64,000 nucleotides of DNA. It comes from a bacterium (GTDB lineage: Bacteria > Actinomycetota > Acidimicrobiia > Spongiisociales > UBA5794). The notes below the pieces were generated by a model, which was given only the letters and a program-made list of their open reading frames with translations, had not been told where the DNA came from and made no database searches. Shown one piece after another: positions 59,125-64,000 of the stretch; the stretch's first letter is position 1; each line of letters starts with the position of its first letter. The stretch is from assembly GCA_024228555.1 (NCBI GenBank), contig JAAETI010000486.1, positions 62,001-126,000 on the forward strand, given 5' to 3'. A program made the position numbers and the translations under genes.

Positions 59125-62100
59125 ATGACTGACCTTTGCCCCTCTTGTGGCGCACCTGCGGTGGGCGATGCCCGTTTCTGCACCAGCTGCGGAACCTCGC
59201 TCGCCGACGTATGCAGCTCGTGCGGTGCCGATATCCCCGCGGAATCACGCTTCTGCCCTTCCTGCGGATCTCCGACCGCGGTCGTCGATCCGGACACAGA
59301 TGCAGGGCTCGAGGAACGGAAGGTGGTTTCGGTCCTCTTCGTTGACCTAGTTGGCTTCACCGCTCACACGGCGCAGTCGGATCCCGAAGATGTGCGAGCC
59401 CGACTCACCGTGTATCACCGCAAGATCCGTGAGGACGTGGAGCGGTTTGGTGGTCGAGTGGAGAAGCTGATGGGTGATGGTGTATTTGCCGTGTTTGGTG
59501 CTCCCGTTGCTCACGAGGACGATCCGGAGCGAGCGGTTCGTGCTGCGCTGCGAATGCAGAGATCGGTTGACGATCTGAATGCCGGCGATCCCGAACTCTC
59601 GCTGTCCATCCGAGTTGCGGTTACCACCGGTGAGGCGATCGTTCAGATTTCTGGGACTGATCGCGATCGGGAGGGGATCGTCGGTGATGTGGTCAACACC
59701 GCCTCCCGGCTCGAGCAGGTTGCTCCTCCTGGGGGTGTGGTTGTCGATGAGCGCACCTACCTATCGTCTCGTGAAGTTGTCATCTACGGGGATCTCGATC
59801 CGGTTGCGGTGAAAGGCAAGTCCGAGCCGGTGACGATCTGGCAGCCGCTCGAAGCTCGGAGTCGTTTTGGCGTTGACGTTGATCGGCGGCACTCGACACC
59901 GTTCGTCGGTCGCGATGCAGAGCTGAGCGCTCTTGTTGATGCGTTCGAGCGAACAGTTCGCGAACGCACCGTCCAGCTGGTCACGATTATCGGCGATCCC
60001 GGTGTGGGCAAGAGCCGCTTGCTGAACGAGTTTCGTGAAACCACTGATGCCCGCCCCGACATTGCATGGTGGCGTCAGGGTCGCTGTCTTCCTTACGGTG
60101 AGGGAATCACCTTCTGGGCGCTCGCCGAGATAGTCAAAGCGCACGCCGGCATTCTTGATTCTGATGCTGGAGCCGAAGCGAAGCTGCGGGCAGCAGTCAA
60201 GCCCCTATTCACCGACTCAACGACTGCTGACTGGGTAGAGGCGAGGCTCGCACTGCTGGCCGGTGTTGGCGGAGGAACGGACAACGTTGACCAAGCCGAA
60301 TTATTCTCGGCATGGTCTCGATTCCTGGAGGCGCTCGCCGCACGAAACCCTCTGATTCTGGTGGTAGAGGATCTCCACTGGGCCGATGAGGCAATGTTGG
60401 ATTTCTTGGAGCACCTGACGGACTGGGCGGTCGCATCGCCGATCCTTGTCATCACGACAGCCCGGCCCGAGTTCTACTCGGTACGCGGGAGCTGGGGCGG
60501 TGGCAAGCGCAATGCAGTCTCCGTGAGCCTGTCCCCGCTTGATAGTGAGCATGCCGCGGTCTTGCTGGGGGCACTGCTGGAGACGACAGTCTTGGACGCA
60601 TCGGTGCAGCAGGCCATTTTGGAAAGATCGGAAGGCAATCCTCTCTATGTGACTGAGTTTGTGAGGCTGGCGGGCGATCAGGGCCTCTTGCAGGACGCCG
60701 CCGGTATCGAGGATTTGCCGCCGCCGGGTTCTGTGCAAGGCATCGTTGCCGCCCGGCTTGACCTTCTCGAACCCGAAGAGAAGGCGACACTGCAAGCAGC
60801 AGCGGTCGTCGGGAAGGTCTTCTGGCTTGGAGTTCTCCAGGCGATCCGGTCGGTACCTGACTCATCGGCGTTGCTGCGTGATCTGATTCGACGCGAACTC
60901 ATCCGTCCGGTGCGGGATCCTTCGATGCTGGGTCAGGAGGAGTATGCGTTTACGCACAGCGTGATTCGTGATGTCGCCTATGGCCAGATTCCACGTGGCG
61001 ATCGAGCTCATCTGCACGAGTCGGTTGCTAGCTGGATCGAAGCGGTTGCCGGTCCGCACGGCAGCGACGCTGCCGAACTGGTGGCATATCACCTGGGTGA
61101 AGCCATGCTCCTCTCGAGTGATCCTGATCCCGAGCTGCGAATGAAGTCCTATAGGGTCAATATGCAGGCGGGCGAGCGCTCCCGTGGTCTGAACCCAGTT
61201 GCCGGGGCTGGCTACTACCGCACCGCCGCTGACGTCGCTCAGTCCGGAAAGGACCGTGCCGTGGCGCTTCTCGAACTCGGCCGCCTGTCCCAGGACCCTG
61301 ATGGAACTATGCCCCTGCTTGAAGAAGCGCTGGCGCTGTATCGCCACGAAGGGGATGTCGAGGGCGAGGCGGTGGCGCTCCATGCCATCGCCGCCTTCAT
61401 GTGGTGGCGGGGTGACACGGCAGGCGCCGACGTGCATGGCATGGAGGCCATGCAGTTGGTCGACGACCTCCCCGTCGGCGCCGCCAAGGCAACGGTGCTG
61501 ACCGGAAGAGTCTCGGCTTTCTTCCTCCGCGGTCAGGCCGCAGAGGCCCTCGACCTCGCGGAGAAGGCGGCGCCGGTCGTTGCCGCGGCGGGAACCATAG
61601 ACGACCAGATTCGCTTGCTGTACTGCCGCGGGGGAGCGCTAGTAGAGCTAGGCGATTATTCGGGTGTGGAATTCATCGAGAACGCTGCTGAGATCGCCCT
61701 CGATCGCAACATGACGGGTGCGGCGACGACTGCTCTCAATAATCTGGCCACCGTCGTCGCATCGATGCGTAGCACCGGCGAGGCCCTGCTCCACATAGAC
61801 AAGGGCCTACGCCTCTCCAAGGAGCGAGGTCTTCCGATCGCGGCCAACTGGCATAGTTTCACCAAGTCCGAGATCCTGATGCCCATGGGTCGCTGGGATG
61901 AGGCATTGGAGCTCACCGAACAGATCATGAACCGCGACGCCAAGACCGGCGGCAGTCAGGCCGGCACAGGGGCGGCATCAATTAGGGCTGCGATTCTGTT
62001 TCACCGTGGTCGGGAACGCGAGGCGCGCGAGCTGTTTGAACCACTGTTGGAGAACGCCAGGGAGATCAAGGACCAGCAGGTGTTGGCCCCGGTCCTGTCA

Positions 62101-62598
62101 TTTGCTGTGGAGCTGGCGCACGACGTCGGTGATGGCGCCGCGGTGCTGGCCCTCAGCGAGGAGTACGACGAGGCAACGGCCGATGCTCCGGCCTTTCGCA
62201 GCTACTTCGTGGCGCCGGTCGCGGCGGCGTTGGCTGAGACGGGCCACGCCGACTTCCTACTACACCTGGTTCAGAGCACGCGGCCGGTCGGAGCCGTCGG
62301 TGAGGTTCAAGTGGCCCTCGCTCGCGGGATGCTGGAGTTCTCGTCCGGAGAGATGGACAAGGCTGTCGCACAGTTCTCAGGCGCAGCGGCCGCCGCCGAC
62401 AAAGCGGGCCGGGTGCTTGATGGGCTGTTGGCCCGGATCGGGCAGGCACGAGCCTTCCTGGCGTTGGGCCGAGATGACGAAGCCTCCGACCTGCTGGCAA
62501 GTGCCCGCGCCATGGCTGAGTCGATGGGTGCGACCAGGTTGATCGCTCAAGTCGACGAGCTACAGGATGGATCACCAGGTCGTGCGGGCAAGATTTGA
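59125..62598 (+). CDS. Class III adenylate/guanylate cyclase with zinc ribbons, AAA ATPase and TPR-like region
   Basis: N-terminal CPSCGAPAVGDARFCTSCG..CSSCGADIPAESRFCPSCG; cyclase VLFVDLVGFTAHT..KLMGDGVFAVFGAP; Walker A IIGDPGVGKSRLLNEF; 1157 aa. Confidence 0.9.
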   Translation: MTDLCPSCGAPAVGDARFCTSCGTSLADVCSSCGADIPAESRFCPSCGSPTAVVDPDTDAGLEERKVVSVLFVDLVGFTAHTAQSDPEDVRARLTVYHRKIREDVERFGGRVEKLMGDGVFAVFGAPVAHEDDPERAVRAALRMQRSVDDLNAGDPELSLSIRVAVTTGEAIVQISGTDRDREGIVGDVVNTASRLEQVAPPGGVVVDERTYLSSREVVIYGDLDPVAVKGKSEPVTIWQPLEARSRFGVDVDRRHSTPFVGRDAELSALVDAFERTVRERTVQLVTIIGDPGVGKSRLLNEFRETTDARPDIAWWRQGRCLPYGEGITFWALAEIVKAHAGILDSDAGAEAKLRAAVKPLFTDSTTADWVEARLALLAGVGGGTDNVDQAELFSAWSRFLEALAARNPLILVVEDLHWADEAMLDFLEHLTDWAVASPILVITTARPEFYSVRGSWGGGKRNAVSVSLSPLDSEHAAVLLGALLETTVLDASVQQAILERSEGNPLYVTEFVRLAGDQGLLQDAAGIEDLPPPGSVQGIVAARLDLLEPEEKATLQAAAVVGKVFWLGVLQAIRSVPDSSALLRDLIRRELIRPVRDPSMLGQEEYAFTHSVIRDVAYGQIPRGDRAHLHESVASWIEAVAGPHGSDAAELVAYHLGEAMLLSSDPDPELRMKSYRVNMQAGERSRGLNPVAGAGYYRTAADVAQSGKDRAVALLELGRLSQDPDGTMPLLEEALALYRHEGDVEGEAVALHAIAAFMWWRGDTAGADVHGMEAMQLVDDLPVGAAKATVLTGRVSAFFLRGQAAEALDLAEKAAPVVAAAGTIDDQIRLLYCRGGALVELGDYSGVEFIENAAEIALDRNMTGAATTALNNLATVVASMRSTGEALLHIDKGLRLSKERGLPIAANWHSFTKSEILMPMGRWDEALELTEQIMNRDAKTGGSQAGTGAASIRAAILFHRGREREARELFEPLLENAREIKDQQVLAPVLSFAVELAHDVGDGAAVLALSEEYDEATADAPAFRSYFVAPVAAALAETGHADFLLHLVQSTRPVGAVGEVQVALARGMLEFSSGEMDKAVAQFSGAAAAADKAGRVLDGLLARIGQARAFLALGRDDEASDLLASARAMAESMGATRLIAQVDELQDGSPGRAGKI

Positions 62599-62667
62599 CC
62601 GGAGCTTTCGTGCCGGCCCGGCTTGTTCTGGCTAGTGTCGAACTACCAGTCGTATCGAGGAGCATCC

Positions 62668-63087
62668 ATGGATAAGGTCGAATTCCTCCGCAAGACGCCG
62701 CTTTTTGCGAGCTGCTCTGACAAAACTGTTGCGTCGATTGCGGATGTGGCCAAGACACGGCAGTTCGGCGCCGGTGACAGAATCATCCGTGAGGACAGCC
62801 AGAGCACGATGGGCTTCTACATCCTGTTGGAGGGTGAGGCCGAGGCGACCCGTGGCGAGCACCATCTCGCCGATTATGCCCCTGGGGACTACTTCGGGGA
62901 GATTGCTCTGCTGCTCGACGACATGCCACGTACCGCCACGGTGGCGGCAAAGTCGGATGTAAAGGTCCTTGCGGTTACTCGTTGGGACTTCAAAGCGCTA
63001 CTCACCACAAACCCCGAGATTGCGGTTGACGTGATGGGGGTCCTTGCGCAACGTCTTGCCGCAACCGATCGAGAACTCAGTTCGTAG
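62668..63087 (+). CDS. Cyclic nucleotide-binding domain protein
   Basis: FLRKTPLFASCSDKTVASIADVAKTRQFGAGDRIIREDSQSTMGFYILLEGEAE..YAPGDYFGEIALLLDDMPRTATVAAKSDVKVLAV. Confidence 0.88.
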   Translation: MDKVEFLRKTPLFASCSDKTVASIADVAKTRQFGAGDRIIREDSQSTMGFYILLEGEAEATRGEHHLADYAPGDYFGEIALLLDDMPRTATVAAKSDVKVLAVTRWDFKALLTTNPEIAVDVMGVLAQRLAATDRELSS

Positions 63088-63096
63088 AACCCAGGT

Positions 63097-63140
63097 CTAC
63101 AAGCAAAAAGCCCCGCAAATGCGGGGCTTTTTGCTTGTAG
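63097..63140. terminator. Bidirectional rho-independent terminator, 20-bp perfect stem
   Basis: CTACAAGCAAAAAGCCCCGC-aaat-GCGGGGCTTTTTGCTTGTAG. Confidence 0.93.
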
Positions 63141-63161
63141 GGAACTCGTCTCGAGTTCCGG
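63141..63161. repeat. Hairpin resembling hairpin 1 of the 3'-end element (half copy C)
   Basis: GGAACTC-gtctc-GAGTTCC-GG directly abutting the terminator. Confidence 0.4.
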
Positions 63162-63174
63162 TGATCCAGTCGTC

Positions 63175-63468
63175 CTAGACGGCTACGCGGTCCTTGAGGC
63201 CCTTGGCGGGCTTGAACTTCGCATGCTTCTTGGCTGCGATCTGGATTGTTTCGCCGGTGGCAGGATTGCGACCTTGACGGGCCTTGCTGCGGCTCGTGTA
63301 GAACTTGCCAAAACCGCTGACACTGACCTCACGGTCGGCATCGAGCTCCACGGCGATGATGCCGTGACCTGACTCTGAGCTGAAAATGATGTCAATGACC
63401 TCGGCGGCCTTGGCCTGGCTTAGGTCGGCCTTGCCGGCGAGTTTCTTCGCCATCTCTGTCTTGTTCAT
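63175..63468 (-). CDS. HU-family DNA-binding protein
   Basis: MNKTEMAKKLAGKADLSQAKAAEVIDIIF..VSVSGFGKFYTSRSKARQGRNPATGETIQIAAKKHAKFKPAKGLK. Confidence 0.93.
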   Translation of the reverse strand: MNKTEMAKKLAGKADLSQAKAAEVIDIIFSSESGHGIIAVELDADREVSVSGFGKFYTSRSKARQGRNPATGETIQIAAKKHAKFKPAKGLKDRVAV

Positions 63469-63588
63469 AGTGAACTCCCTATCTCGACAAACCTTCGGGA
63501 TGTGTTTCCCCGCTTTGCAAGCGACCAAGCTACACCCAAAACCCGCATAAACAGTGGATTTTTACCGCGGACTCGTTGTCGCGGTGTT

Positions 63589-64000
<412 letters not shown>

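Overview
High-GC bacterial chromosomal window with an actinobacterial look (the lineage is inferred from gene content: RsrA-type anti-sigma, DUF222/HNH, Tad pilus layout, TilS-Hpt-FtsH-Fol cluster; no marker was searched). It is about 90% coding and mostly housekeeping: VWA protein, M1 aminopeptidase, CapA-like protein, hutU-hutI, leuC-leuD, Tad/Flp pilus operon, a 2-oxoacid:ferredoxin oxidoreductase, Trk potassium uptake operon, membrane pyrophosphatase, topA, tmk-holB, plsC-like, tRNA-Thr(CGT), sigR/rsrA-like pair, tilS-hpt-ftsH-folP-(pseudophosphatase)-folK, NifU-like protein, class III cyclase/AAA/TPR protein followed by a cNMP-binding protein, HU and the 3' part of a tryptophanase-like gene. 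No CRISPR array, rRNA, intact IS or prophage was seen, and no obvious defence island. The observations most worth following up are: (i) a dispersed two-hairpin element at gene 3' ends (15376-15416 and 57067-57112, half copy at 63141-63161) whose stems differ but remain paired; (ii) a dual-specificity-phosphatase-like protein that has lost both catalytic Cys and Arg, sitting where folB is expected; (iii) an unannotated 48-aa membrane protein ORF between trkA and trkH; (iv) a cyclase plus cNMP-binding pair; (v) several gene remnants (VOC protein with internal deletion, IS481-like N-terminus, ECF sigma N-terminus, two frameshifted genes); (vi) a KorB-KorC fusion beside a korA with no canonical start codon upstream of an internal GTG. 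All family calls are from reading motifs by eye; no database search was run.
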